Source: Actinomycetota bacterium (GTDB lineage Bacteria > Actinomycetota > Actinomycetes > Acidothermales > Acidothermaceae). From it: 9,555 nucleotides of DNA. The DNA lies in assembly GCA_003134755.1 (NCBI GenBank), contig PLCK01000173.1, positions 9,039 to 18,593 of the forward strand. Reading direction: 5' to 3'. Below the pieces are notes generated by a model, which had not been told where the DNA came from, searched no databases, and was given only the letters and a program-made list of their open reading frames with translations. Below, piece after piece: positions 1-5,608 of the stretch. Made by a program: the position numbers and the translations under genes. Position 1 is the first letter of the stretch; each line of letters opens with the position of its first letter.

Positions 1-312
1 CGGGGTCTGGGCGTAATGGACGGTTCCGGTCACGTGGTTTCGCGACGCGACGGTGTAGGTCTGGACGCCGACGATCGGGGCGGCCGCAGCGGCCTTCTTC
101 TTGTCTTTGGTGTGCATACCCAAGGCCACCATGCCGCCAACGACCACGACGATCGCGACAACGGCAGCCAACACGACCATGATCTGCCGGCGTCTGGCGG
201 CTTTCAGCTCGATCGCGCGCGCTGTGGCAATCCGGTCTTGGGCCGCCTTCTTGGCCGCGTACTTGGTCGACGTCCGTTCCCTGTGCCGGATGTCGTCGCT
301 GCCGTCGGCCAC
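1..312 (-). CDS. DUF3105 domain membrane-anchored protein (N-terminal part, 3' end outside window)
   Basis: Seen: from a GTG at 312 the minus strand stays open for 104 codons to the window edge. The first 44 residues are charged and cytoplasmic-looking. They are followed by one hydrophobic segment (residues about 45-65, MVVLAAVVAIVVVVGGMVALG-like) and a Lys/Ala-rich linker. The visible end reads GVQTYTVASRNHVTGTVHYA. The HVxGxVxY pattern at the edge is what I expect at the start of a DUF3105 domain, where it normally continues into PPxGGxH. The GTG is chosen because AGAGAGG lies 6 bases upstream, and an in-frame TAG at 427-429 limits longer versions. Known: DUF3105 proteins are membrane-tethered, extracytoplasmic and of unknown function. 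Inferred topology: N-terminus inside, domain outside. Only the first part of the domain is visible, so the family call is moderately sure and the membrane anchor is sure. Confidence 0.75.
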   Translation of the reverse strand, partial: MADGSDDIRHRERTSTKYAAKKAAQDRIATARAIELKAARRRQIMVVLAAVVAIVVVVGGMVALGMHTKDKKKAAAAAPIVGVQTYTVASRNHVTGTVHYAQTP

Positions 313-318
313 GCGGTA

Positions 319-325
319 CCTCTCT
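319..325 (-). promoter_or_regulatory. Ribosome-binding site of the DUF3105 gene
   Basis: AGAGAGG on the minus strand, 6 bases before the GTG at 312. It decides the start of the left-edge gene, because no ATG precedes the membrane segment. Confidence 0.55.
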
Positions 326-384
326 ACGTCGATCGTGGGGCTCTCACCTGCCGGCGAGCCGCCAGCACTTTCCAGCGTAACGCG

Positions 385-412
385 AAAACGCCGGCCACTT
401 ACGTGGTCGGCG
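385..412 (-). terminator. Probable intrinsic terminator of bldC
   Basis: On the minus strand, CGCCG A CCAC, loop GTAA, GTGG C CGGCG, followed directly by TTTT (385-388 on the plus strand). The stem has 9 Watson-Crick pairs and one A-C mismatch, and is closed by a GNRA-type tetraloop. It starts 25 bases after the bldC stop and lies before the DUF3105 gene, so it probably separates the two transcripts. The U-tract is only four long, so readthrough is possible. Confidence 0.6.
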
Positions 413-437
413 CCCGCGGCGGTTCTCTATAGCTGTA

Positions 438-647
438 TCAGTCGCTTGCCCGCTGCTGCGGGATCCCTCCGAGAAGGGCGCGAACTTCGGTCTCGCGGTA
501 GCGGCGGTGCCCACCGAGAGTGCGGATCGACGTGAGCTTGCCGGCTTTCGCCCAACGGGTGACCGTCTTCGGGTCGACGCGGAACATCGTCGCCACCTCG
601 GCCGGGGTCAGCAGCGGCTCTGCCTCGGGAGTGCGCGTGCTTGCCAA
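438..647 (-). CDS. bldC: BldC, MerR-like developmental transcription regulator
   Basis: A 69-residue DNA-binding protein. After a short N-terminus (M-A-S-T-R-T-P-E-A-E) comes one MerR-type winged helix-turn-helix covering almost all the rest. Diagnostic stretches are LLTPAEVATMFRVDPKTVTR (residues 12-31) and the wing SIRTLGGHRRYR (40-51). From memory this is nearly identical to Streptomyces BldC (68 residues). The start is TTG at 647: GAGGAGG lies 7 bases upstream and the length fits the family. An in-frame ATG at 719 would add 24 residues encoded by the hairpin repeats and is unlikely. Known: BldC binds DNA as head-to-tail oligomers on direct repeats and controls the onset of development in Streptomyces. 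It also occurs in non-sporulating actinobacteria, so the role here may differ. It lacks the dimerisation helix and effector domain of classical MerR proteins, as BldC does. Confidence 0.96.
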   Translation of the reverse strand: MASTRTPEAEPLLTPAEVATMFRVDPKTVTRWAKAGKLTSIRTLGGHRRYRETEVRALLGGIPQQRASD

Positions 648-654
648 GGGACTT

Positions 655-661
655 CCTCCTC
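655..661 (-). promoter_or_regulatory. Ribosome-binding site of bldC
   Basis: GAGGAGG on the minus strand, 7 bases before the TTG start. It is the strongest ribosome-binding site in this part of the window and fixes the unusual TTG start. It begins 3 bases after the last hairpin of the upstream array, so that hairpin could affect its accessibility. Confidence 0.8.
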
Positions 662-664
662 GTC

Positions 665-794
665 GGAGCCTGGAACCTCGGCTCCATACATCGGACCGAC
701 GGTTGCCGGTCCTCAACATCGAGCCGACGATTGCCGGCCCCCCACAGAGCCGACGAAACGTCGGCTCCCCGTAGAGCCGACAGACTGCCGACTC
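665..794 (-). repeat. Array of five tandem hairpins in the presumed bldC leader
   Basis: Seen: five inverted repeats with centres near 675, 702, 730, 757 and 784, so the period is 26.5-28 bases. In bldC sense they are 774-794 (arms GAGTCGGCA / TGTCGGCTC), 747-767 (GAGCCGACG / CGTCGGCTC, perfect 9-bp stem), 721-740 (GGGCCGGC / GTCGGCTC), 693-712 (GGACCGGC / GTCGGTCC) and 665-685 (GGAGCC / GGCTCC). Between units 747-767 and 693-712, two base pairs have changed on both sides. All five non-Watson-Crick positions in the first four units are G-U on the minus strand and would be A-C on the plus strand. Inference: a structured 5' leader of bldC mRNA that ends against the ribosome-binding site. A set of operator palindromes is the alternative. 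Confidence 0.85.
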
Positions 795-817
795 CCCTGC
801 TCAAATACTGCCGTTAG

Positions 818-856
818 CGCAGGATGTCCGAAATGGCCCGACCGGATCATCCTGCG
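818..856 (-). repeat. Bulged inverted repeat between the hypothetical gene and bldC
   Basis: Arms 818-830 (CGCAGGATGTCCG) and 843-856 pair over 13 base pairs with one bulged base at 847. The loop is 12 bases. The repeat lies about 70 bases downstream of the minus-strand gene ending at 925 and upstream of the hairpin array. No T-tract follows on either strand. It could be a terminator of the upstream gene, of the tract-less kind suggested for high-GC actinobacteria, or a protein-binding site in the bldC promoter. The rest of the 795-924 stretch shows no gene and no convincing -35/-10 pair. Confidence 0.55.
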
Positions 857-924
857 ATCTTCGTGGACTAGTCCGAGATACGCCGTTTAGCTCCGGTTGA
901 TCGTGCGACCGGGCTCTCGCGCGC

Positions 925-1896
925 CTACGACGCGTGCTCGAACGCGCGGATCTCGTCCCAGTGGTCGCGGACCGCAGCCAGCCTGGCGACGCCCGACTCT
1001 GCCCGGTCTGCTCGCAAATCGGCGAGGCCGAGACTCAGCTCGGTAACCGAGTCGTCGGCCGCAAGCGCGGCGTCCCCGATGAGCGTGCCCAGGCCGCCGT
1101 AGTCGAGCTCGACCACCGATCGGGCGTGGAATTCCTCGAGCCAGCGACCGAGTTCCTCGAGATCGTTAGCCGGCAGCAACGGCGTCGGGTTCACCCGCAC
1201 CGACGCGATCGCGCGCGCCACGCACCGACGCGCGTCGGCCATCGGCGCCACGAACCGCAGCGTCGGGGCGGGTCGCCGGACGGCGGGGCGCGGCCGCTCG
1301 GCGTCCGCCTCGTGTTCTTGAAGTGCACGCACTGCGGGATCGTCGCGCGGCGACTCCGCTGGCGAGCCGGCCTGGCGGTGGCTGGGCTGAAACGCCGCGA
1401 ACCAGGCGAGCGGCACCGCCCAGCGTGAGCTGCGTACGTGCGGGCCGGTGAGCGTGCTGCGCTCGAGCACGAGCCGCGCGAGGGCACGCGAGGCGGCGCC
1501 GACGACGTCGGCCGGAACGAACGCCGGCAAGACGCTCGGCGCCACGTCGGTCTGGAATTCTTCGAGCGCCAGCAGCGACCGCCACGCGAGTTCGAGCGGG
1601 CAGATCCGCAGCCGGCCGTCGGGCGCGGGCGGGTTCAGGATGATCCCGACCGGGCTCTCGGCATCTTCTGACACGTCGAGGTCGGTGACCACCCGCGGCG
1701 GCAGTGCTGTGAGTGCCCGGATCGCGGCGGCGTGTTCACGGGCCGCAATCTCGGCGGCCGGCACCGGCCCAGCCGCGGCCACGGCTCGCCACGACGCGCG
1801 CTCATCGGCCGGGAAGGCCTCGAGCGGTTCGTACACCCGCAGGAATGCGGCGACGGCGGTCACCCCGGTGGGGGCCGGGCCTGAGCTGGCAGCCAT
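925..1896 (-). CDS. Conserved actinobacterial protein of unknown function (Rv0811c-like by position)
   Basis: A 323-residue protein with no membrane segment and no catalytic motif I recognise. It is rich in Ala, Arg and Glu. Distinct blocks are RICPLELAWRSLLALEEFQ near residue 140, RSSRWAVPLAWFAAFQ near 195, and a C-terminal helical part ending VRDHWDEIRAFEH. A Pro/Arg-rich low-complexity linker (ERPRPAVRRPAPT) splits it into two parts. The ATG at 1896 is chosen because the protein from there looks native. An upstream in-frame ATG at 2004 would add 36 residues translated from the 23-bp repeats. No clear ribosome-binding site precedes 1896, so a leaderless start is possible. It is transcribed away from the DUF3073 gene. 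In Mycobacterium tuberculosis, as I recall, Rv0811c sits beside the DUF3073 gene Rv0810c in the same arrangement. I infer this is its orthologue by position only. Function unknown. Confidence 0.75.
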   Translation of the reverse strand: MAASSGPAPTGVTAVAAFLRVYEPLEAFPADERASWRAVAAAGPVPAAEIAAREHAAAIRALTALPPRVVTDLDVSEDAESPVGIILNPPAPDGRLRICPLELAWRSLLALEEFQTDVAPSVLPAFVPADVVGAASRALARLVLERSTLTGPHVRSSRWAVPLAWFAAFQPSHRQAGSPAESPRDDPAVRALQEHEADAERPRPAVRRPAPTLRFVAPMADARRCVARAIASVRVNPTPLLPANDLEELGRWLEEFHARSVVELDYGGLGTLIGDAALAADDSVTELSLGLADLRADRAESGVARLAAVRDHWDEIRAFEHAS

Positions 1897-1927
1897 ACCG
1901 GCATCGTCGCACGAGCGGCTGACCGAG

Positions 1928-1996
1928 CAACGTCGCCGTCCCGGCGAGTGCAACGTCGCCGTCCCGGCGAGTGCAACGTCGTCGTCCCGGCGAGTG
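1928..1996. repeat. Three tandem copies of a 23-bp repeat
   Basis: Units 1928-1950, 1951-1973 and 1974-1996. The first two are identical and the third differs by one base (C to T at 1982). Each starts CAACGTCG, contains the small palindrome CGCCG TCC CGGCG, and ends AGTG. They sit 32 bases upstream of the ATG at 1896, in the divergent region between that gene and the DUF3073 gene. They could be operator sites, a dispersed repeat family, or slippage products. Confidence 0.9.
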
Positions 1997-2033
1997 ATGT
2001 CCAACGGGGATGCCGCGCCGGGACCTGAACAGG

Positions 2034-2039
2034 TAGGCT
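2034..2039 (+). promoter_or_regulatory. Possible -10 element for the DUF3073 gene
   Basis: TAGGCT matches the TAnnnT pattern of actinobacterial housekeeping promoters and lies about 95 bases before the ATG. A good -35 at 17-18 bases upstream is not seen. It overlaps the short palindrome ACCTG AA CAGGT (2023-2034) at its last base. Transcription would start near 2045-2047, exactly where the GNRA hairpin begins. Confidence 0.3.
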
Positions 2040-2044
2040 ATGCC

Positions 2045-2073
2045 GACGGCCTTGGCGGCAACGCCCGGCCGTC
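2045..2073 (+). promoter_or_regulatory. GNRA-capped hairpin in the presumed DUF3073 leader
   Basis: Plus strand: GACGGCC (2045-2051), TT, GGCG, tetraloop GCAA (2058-2061), CGCC, C, GGCCGTC (2067-2073). This gives 11 GC-rich base pairs in two helices with a small internal loop. The GCAA loop is of the stable GNRA class. It lies 60 bases before the DUF3073 start. It may stabilise the 5' end of the mRNA or act as a regulatory element. Its role is unknown. Confidence 0.5.
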
Positions 2074-2133
2074 AGCAGTCTCTCGAACATGTCGTCCGAT
2101 GCGGGGCAACGGCCCCGTCGAGGGGGTCGAGCC

Positions 2134-2355
2134 ATGGGGCGCGGCCGGGCCAAGGCCAAGCAGACCAAGGTTGCCCGCGAGCTGAAGTACTCCAGCGGCG
2201 GCACCGACCTCGATGCGCTGCGAAAAGAACTCGCGAGCGCGTCACCTTCGAGCAGCACGTCGGCGCAGGGTGATGACGTCGACGACGAGCTTGAAGAAGA
2301 CGACGAAGATGACGACGAGGTCGGCGACGCCTACGGAGCCTCGGCCAGCCGTTAA
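2134..2355 (+). CDS. DUF3073 family protein
   Basis: A 73-residue protein with a strongly basic N-terminus (MGRGRAKAKQTKVARELKYS, residues 1-20), which is the hallmark of DUF3073. A TDLDALRKEL helix follows, then a Ser-rich stretch and a very acidic C-terminal tail (about residues 47-65, mostly Asp and Glu). The ATG at 2134 is chosen over the in-frame ATG at 2089 because the family begins with MGRGRAKAKQTK and AGGGGG lies about 8 bases upstream. Known: a small actinobacterial family of unknown function, typically found next to purF-purM in the opposite orientation, as here. The basic head and acidic tail suggest nucleic-acid or ribosome binding with self-shielding. That is inference only. Its stop is 12 bases from the stop of the convergent SRPBCC gene, with no visible terminator between them. 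Confidence 0.9.
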   Translation: MGRGRAKAKQTKVARELKYSSGGTDLDALRKELASASPSSSTSAQGDDVDDELEEDDEDDDEVGDAYGASASR

Positions 2356-2367
2356 CCGACCGTCTCG

Positions 2368-2856
2368 CTAATTGACCGTGCCGGGCGCGTTGACCTCTCC
2401 GCGCCAGGCACCGGTCGCACTGCCGCGGGACTCGACGAACGTCTTGAAACGCTTCAGGTCCGCCTTGACCTGCCGGTCGTCGGCGCCGATCGTCGCGCCT
2501 GCCTTCTCGACCAGACCGACGGGTCGCCAGTCGAGCTGAACCGTGACCCCGCTCTCGGTGTCGGACAGCCGGTGGAACGTCACGACGCCAGCATGCGTAG
2601 TGCCGTCGGTCGACTTCCAGGCAACCCTCTCGTCCGGATGCTGCTCGCTCACTTCGGTGTCGAACTCCCGCTCGACGCCGCCGATCTTCGTCTTCCAGTG
2701 TGAATGGGTGTCATCGGTCTGCACGATCGACTCCACGCCGTCCATGAACTGCGGAAACGACTCGAACTGTGTCCACTGGTCGTACGCGGTGCGAACCGGC
2801 ACAGCCACATCGACGGACTCTTGAACCGCACTCGTATGATTTCGCTCCTCATTCAC
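2368..2856 (-). CDS. SRPBCC-fold (polyketide cyclase/dehydrase-like) protein
   Basis: About 162 residues from the GTG at 2856. The N-terminal strand VQESVDVAVPVRTAYDQWTQ, then FESFPQFMDGVESI, and later WKTKIGGVEREFDTEVSEQH and RVAWKSTDG are typical of the small actinobacterial SRPBCC / cyclase-dehydrase family, which binds hydrophobic ligands in a helix-grip pocket. The ligand and reaction are unknown. The start is uncertain. The frame is open up to a TTG at 2952 whose last two bases overlap the purM stop, but those 32 extra residues do not look like the family. A GAGGAG at 2845-2850 lies inside the coding region and is followed by no usual start. It is probably transcribed with purM as the last gene of the purF-purM unit. 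The C-terminus is Gly/Ala-rich and poorly conserved in appearance. Confidence 0.8.
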   Translation of the reverse strand: MNEERNHTSAVQESVDVAVPVRTAYDQWTQFESFPQFMDGVESIVQTDDTHSHWKTKIGGVEREFDTEVSEQHPDERVAWKSTDGTTHAGVVTFHRLSDTESGVTVQLDWRPVGLVEKAGATIGADDRQVKADLKRFKTFVESRGSATGAWRGEVNAPGTVN

Positions 2857-2895
2857 GGGAATTTGGCTTTGCAGACAACCCCTTCCCGATCGCGC

Positions 2896-2912
2896 AGCCT
2901 CGACACGAGGCT
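2896..2912 (-). repeat. Short perfect hairpin between purM and the SRPBCC gene
   Basis: Minus strand AGCCTCG, loop TGT, CGAGGCT: a 7-bp perfect stem 37 bases after the purM stop. No T-tract follows. It might attenuate or process the purM transcript before the SRPBCC gene. It would be coding if the upstream TTG start at 2952 were used. Confidence 0.35.
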
Positions 2913-2948
2913 CGCCCATGGCAAGCGCGGAAGCAAGGGCATTGCTAC

Positions 2949-4010
2949 TCAAGCGCGATAGTTGCCGACCAGTTCGGTGTGACCGGCGCCACGTCCTGCG
3001 CGAGCACGACCGGCGACCCAGGCTCGAAGCCCGCGCGCCTCAAGGAGCGCGAGTGCTCGGTCGGCGTCCGCCCGCCCGACGATTGCGACCATGCCGACGC
3101 CCATGTTGAGCGTGCGTTCGAGCTCGGGCAGCGCAACGCCCCCCAGCTGGCCGATCAGTCCGAAGATGGGCGCCGGTGACCACGTCGTCCTGTCGATCTC
3201 GACATCGACGCCGCTCGGCAGCACCCGATCGAGGTTGGCGGCGAGCCCACCTCCGGTGACGTGCGAGAAGCCGTGGACGTCGACCCCGACCGCGCTGATC
3301 AGCGCGAGGCAGTCGAGGCTGTAGATGCGGGTCGGTACGAGTAGCTCCTCGCCCAGCGTGCGGCCGAGTTCGTCGACGTGACGGTCGAGGGCCCAGCCAG
3401 CGAGGGTGAGCAACACGTGCCGCGCCAGCGAGTAGCCGTTGGAGTGCAGCCCGCTTGACGCCATCGCGATGACCACGTCGCCGTCATGAACCCGATGCGC
3501 GCCCAGCACAGCGTCCTCTTCGACGACTCCCGTGCCGGCGCCCGCCAGGTCGTAGTCATCGGCGCCGAGCAGTCCGGGATGCTCGGCCGTCTCGCCACCC
3601 ACCAGCGCACAACCGGCTTGTCGGCAACCCTCGGCGATACCGGAAACGATCGATGCGATCCGCTCGGGCACCACTTTGCCGCAGGCGATGTAGTCGGTCA
3701 TGAACAGCGGTTCGGCACCGCACACCACGAGGTCGTCGACGACCATGCCGACCAGGTCGATGCCGATCGTGTCGTGCTTGTCCATCGCCCGGGCGATCGC
3801 GACCTTGGTGCCGACGCCGTCGGTCGAGGTCGCCAGCAAGGGGTTGCGGTAGCGGGCCACGTCGAGCTTGAACAGGCCGGCGAATCCGCCGAGACCGCCG
3901 ATCACTTCAGGCCTCGTCGCGCGAGCGACCGAAGCCTTCATCAACTCGACCGCGCGGTCACCTGCCTCGATGTCGACACCCGCGGCGGCATAGGTGACCG
4001 GCTCGGTCAC
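2949..4010 (-). CDS. purM: Phosphoribosylformylglycinamidine cyclo-ligase (AIR synthetase)
   Basis: A 353-residue PurM, the usual length. It converts FGAM and ATP to aminoimidazole ribonucleotide, step 5 of purine synthesis, in the cytoplasm. Visible motifs in order: YAAAGVDIEAGDRAVELMK (7-25), LLATSTDGVGTKVAIA (58-73, nucleotide-binding loop), GIDLVGMVVDDLVVCGAEP (83-101), ALVGGETAEHPG (135-146), SSGLHSNGYSLAR (185-197), HVTGGGLAANLDRVLP (250-265) and LNMGVGM (301-307). The two alpha/beta halves of the ADP-binding synthetase fold are complete. The GTG start at 4010 overlaps the purF stop by 4 bases (GTGA), which indicates translational coupling. There is no strong ribosome-binding site of its own. 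The C-terminal tail is Ala/Arg/Gly-rich and ends ELVGNYRA. No frameshift or missing motif was seen. Confidence 0.98.
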   Translation of the reverse strand: MTEPVTYAAAGVDIEAGDRAVELMKASVARATRPEVIGGLGGFAGLFKLDVARYRNPLLATSTDGVGTKVAIARAMDKHDTIGIDLVGMVVDDLVVCGAEPLFMTDYIACGKVVPERIASIVSGIAEGCRQAGCALVGGETAEHPGLLGADDYDLAGAGTGVVEEDAVLGAHRVHDGDVVIAMASSGLHSNGYSLARHVLLTLAGWALDRHVDELGRTLGEELLVPTRIYSLDCLALISAVGVDVHGFSHVTGGGLAANLDRVLPSGVDVEIDRTTWSPAPIFGLIGQLGGVALPELERTLNMGVGMVAIVGRADADRALALLEARGLRAWVAGRARAGRGAGHTELVGNYRA

Positions 4011-5542
4011 GGATGTTCCAGGGCCGACAGTCCCCCGACCGAGGGAACCGAGCTCATGAGTGCGCCAACTGGTGTGATCTCGAGCAGATGCTTGCCGATG
4101 AGATGCGGGTCGGGCACGGGGGTTGGGTACTCACCGTCGTAGCAGGCGCGGCACAAGTCGTCCTTGGGTCGCCCGGTGGCTTCGACCAGGCCGTCGAGCG
4201 ACACGTACGAGAGCGTGTCGGCGCCGATGGCCGACCGGATCTCGTCGACAGTCAGGCCGTTGGCGATCAGCTCGGCCCTCGTCGCGAAATCGATGCCGTA
4301 GAAGCACGGCCACTTCACCGGCGGCGACGAGATCCGCACATGGACCTCGGTTGCGCCGGCTTCGCGCAGCATGCGTACGACAGCCCGTTGCGTGCTGCCG
4401 CGCACGATCGAGTCGTCTACCACAACGAGCCGCTTGCCGCGGATGACGTCGCGCAGTGGATTGAGCTTCAACCTGATACCGAGCTGGCGCAACGTCTGAG
4501 ACGGCTGGATGAACGTACGTCCGACGTAGGCGTTCTTCACGAGGCCCGCGGCGTACGGGATTCCGGACTCTTCGGCGTAGCCGATCGCAGCGGGTGTGCC
4601 CGAGTCGGGAGTCGGCATGACCAGGTCGGCCACCGCTGGCGCCTCGCGCGCGAGCTGACGGCCGATCTCGACCCGGGTCGTGTGCACGCTGCGACCCTCG
4701 AGCGTGGAGTCAGGGCGCGCGAGGTAGACGAACTCGAACACGCAGAACTTTGGCTTCGGCTCGGCGAACTTCACCGAGCGGGTGCCATTCGCGTCGATCG
4801 CCAGCAACTCGCCTGGCTCGATCTCGCGGACGTAGGAGGCGCCGACGATGTCGAGCGCGGCGGTCTCGCTCGCCACCACCCAGCCGTGCTCGAGCTTGCC
4901 GAGCGCGAGCGGGCGGACGCCGTACCTGTCGCGGGCCGCGTACAACGTGGTCTCGTCCATGAAGACGAAGCTGAACGCGCCCTCGATCTGCCCGAGCACC
5001 TCGACCGCGGCCGTCTCAAGACTCCGGTCGGGGTGGCTGGCCAACAGCGCCGTTACAAGATCAGTGTCGGACGTCGACCGCAGCGGACGCCGATCGAAGA
5101 CGATCTCGCCACTGTCGGCCTGCGCCTTCTCGACCAGTTGAGCAAGATCGCCGGTGTTGGTGAGATTGCCGTTGTGCGCCAGCGCGATGCTGCCCATGGC
5201 GGTCGAGCGAAACGTCGGTTGTGCGTTCTCCCACACCGACGAACCCGTCGTCGAATACCGCGCGTGCCCGATCGCGATGTCGCCCTTCAGGCTCGCCAGG
5301 TTCGACTCGTTGAACACCTGCGAGACGAGGCCCATGTCCTTGTACACAAGGATTTTTCGGCCGTCGCTGACGGCGATACCGGCTGACTCCTGGCCGCGGT
5401 GTTGGAGCGCGTAGAGCGCGAAGTAGGTGAGGTTTGCGACCTCTTCGCCAGGGGCCCACACACCGAAGACGCCACAGGCGTCTTGGGGGCCCTTCTCGTC
5501 GTTGAGTAGATCGTGATTCAGCCGGCCGTCGCCACGAGGCAC
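4007..5542 (-). CDS. purF: Amidophosphoribosyltransferase (PRPP amidotransferase)
   Basis: 511 residues. It catalyses the committed first step, PRPP plus glutamine to phosphoribosylamine. Residues 1-22 form a propeptide ending before the nucleophile Cys23 (DACGVFGVW). The N-terminal glutaminase domain has YALQHRGQESAGI (44-56), GHARYSTTG (92-100) and AHNGNLTN (122-129). The C-terminal phosphoribosyltransferase domain has the PRPP motif LVVVDDSIVRGST (372-384). Cys267, Cys413, Cys464 and Cys467 match the four ligands of the 4Fe-4S cluster in Bacillus-type PurF, so this is the oxygen-sensitive, propeptide-processed class. The GTG start at 5542 has AAGGAG 8 bases upstream. The family is feedback-inhibited by purine nucleotides. 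It is probably co-transcribed with the MDMPI-type gene 66 bases upstream and is coupled to purM downstream. Confidence 0.99.
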   Translation of the reverse strand: MPRGDGRLNHDLLNDEKGPQDACGVFGVWAPGEEVANLTYFALYALQHRGQESAGIAVSDGRKILVYKDMGLVSQVFNESNLASLKGDIAIGHARYSTTGSSVWENAQPTFRSTAMGSIALAHNGNLTNTGDLAQLVEKAQADSGEIVFDRRPLRSTSDTDLVTALLASHPDRSLETAAVEVLGQIEGAFSFVFMDETTLYAARDRYGVRPLALGKLEHGWVVASETAALDIVGASYVREIEPGELLAIDANGTRSVKFAEPKPKFCVFEFVYLARPDSTLEGRSVHTTRVEIGRQLAREAPAVADLVMPTPDSGTPAAIGYAEESGIPYAAGLVKNAYVGRTFIQPSQTLRQLGIRLKLNPLRDVIRGKRLVVVDDSIVRGSTQRAVVRMLREAGATEVHVRISSPPVKWPCFYGIDFATRAELIANGLTVDEIRSAIGADTLSYVSLDGLVEATGRPKDDLCRACYDGEYPTPVPDPHLIGKHLLEITPVGALMSSVPSVGGLSALEHP

Positions 5543-5550
5543 GCGCTGGA

Positions 5551-5556
5551 CTCCTT
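5551..5556 (-). promoter_or_regulatory. Ribosome-binding site of purF
   Basis: AAGGAG on the minus strand, 8 bases before the GTG at 5542. It supports GTG as the start and so sets the propeptide at 22 residues. Confidence 0.75.
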
Positions 5557-5608
5557 GCGAGAGAAAGTCGGGGGATCCGTGCTCAGTGTACGGCCACCCA
5601 CCCCGGCC

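Noticed and set aside
665..794. CRISPR array
   Set aside because: The units are contiguous imperfect hairpins of about 27 bases, without alternating identical repeats and unique spacers, and no cas gene is nearby.
427..804. Minus-strand open frame of 125 codons overlapping bldC and the hairpin array, with nine-residue near-repeats
   Set aside because: The repeats arise from the 27-base hairpin period, the spacing shifts by one base between units, and the frame runs out of phase through the near-invariant bldC coding sequence.
1928..1996. Coding N-terminal extension of the 925-1896 protein from the ATG at 2004
   Set aside because: The 36 extra residues come mostly from the nucleotide repeats, and the protein has a natural start at 1896.
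2023..2034. Short palindrome ACCTG AA CAGGT as a LexA or similar operator
   Set aside because: Five-base arms are common by chance, and it does not match the actinobacterial LexA box I know.
1448..2185. Plus-strand open frame of 245 codons across the hypothetical gene and the divergent region
   Set aside because: It has Ser/Arg/Ala-rich low-complexity translation, crosses the 23-bp repeats and runs into the DUF3073 start region in another frame, with no ribosome-binding site.
2281..2330. GA-rich tract as a microsatellite or replication-related element
   Set aside because: It encodes the acidic tail of the DUF3073 protein in frame, which explains the composition.
4013..5386. Plus-strand open frame of 457 codons opposite purF
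   Set aside because: It is a mirror frame of a high-GC gene. The Arg/Asp/Glu/Val-rich translation has no recognisable motif, and purF on the other strand is certain.
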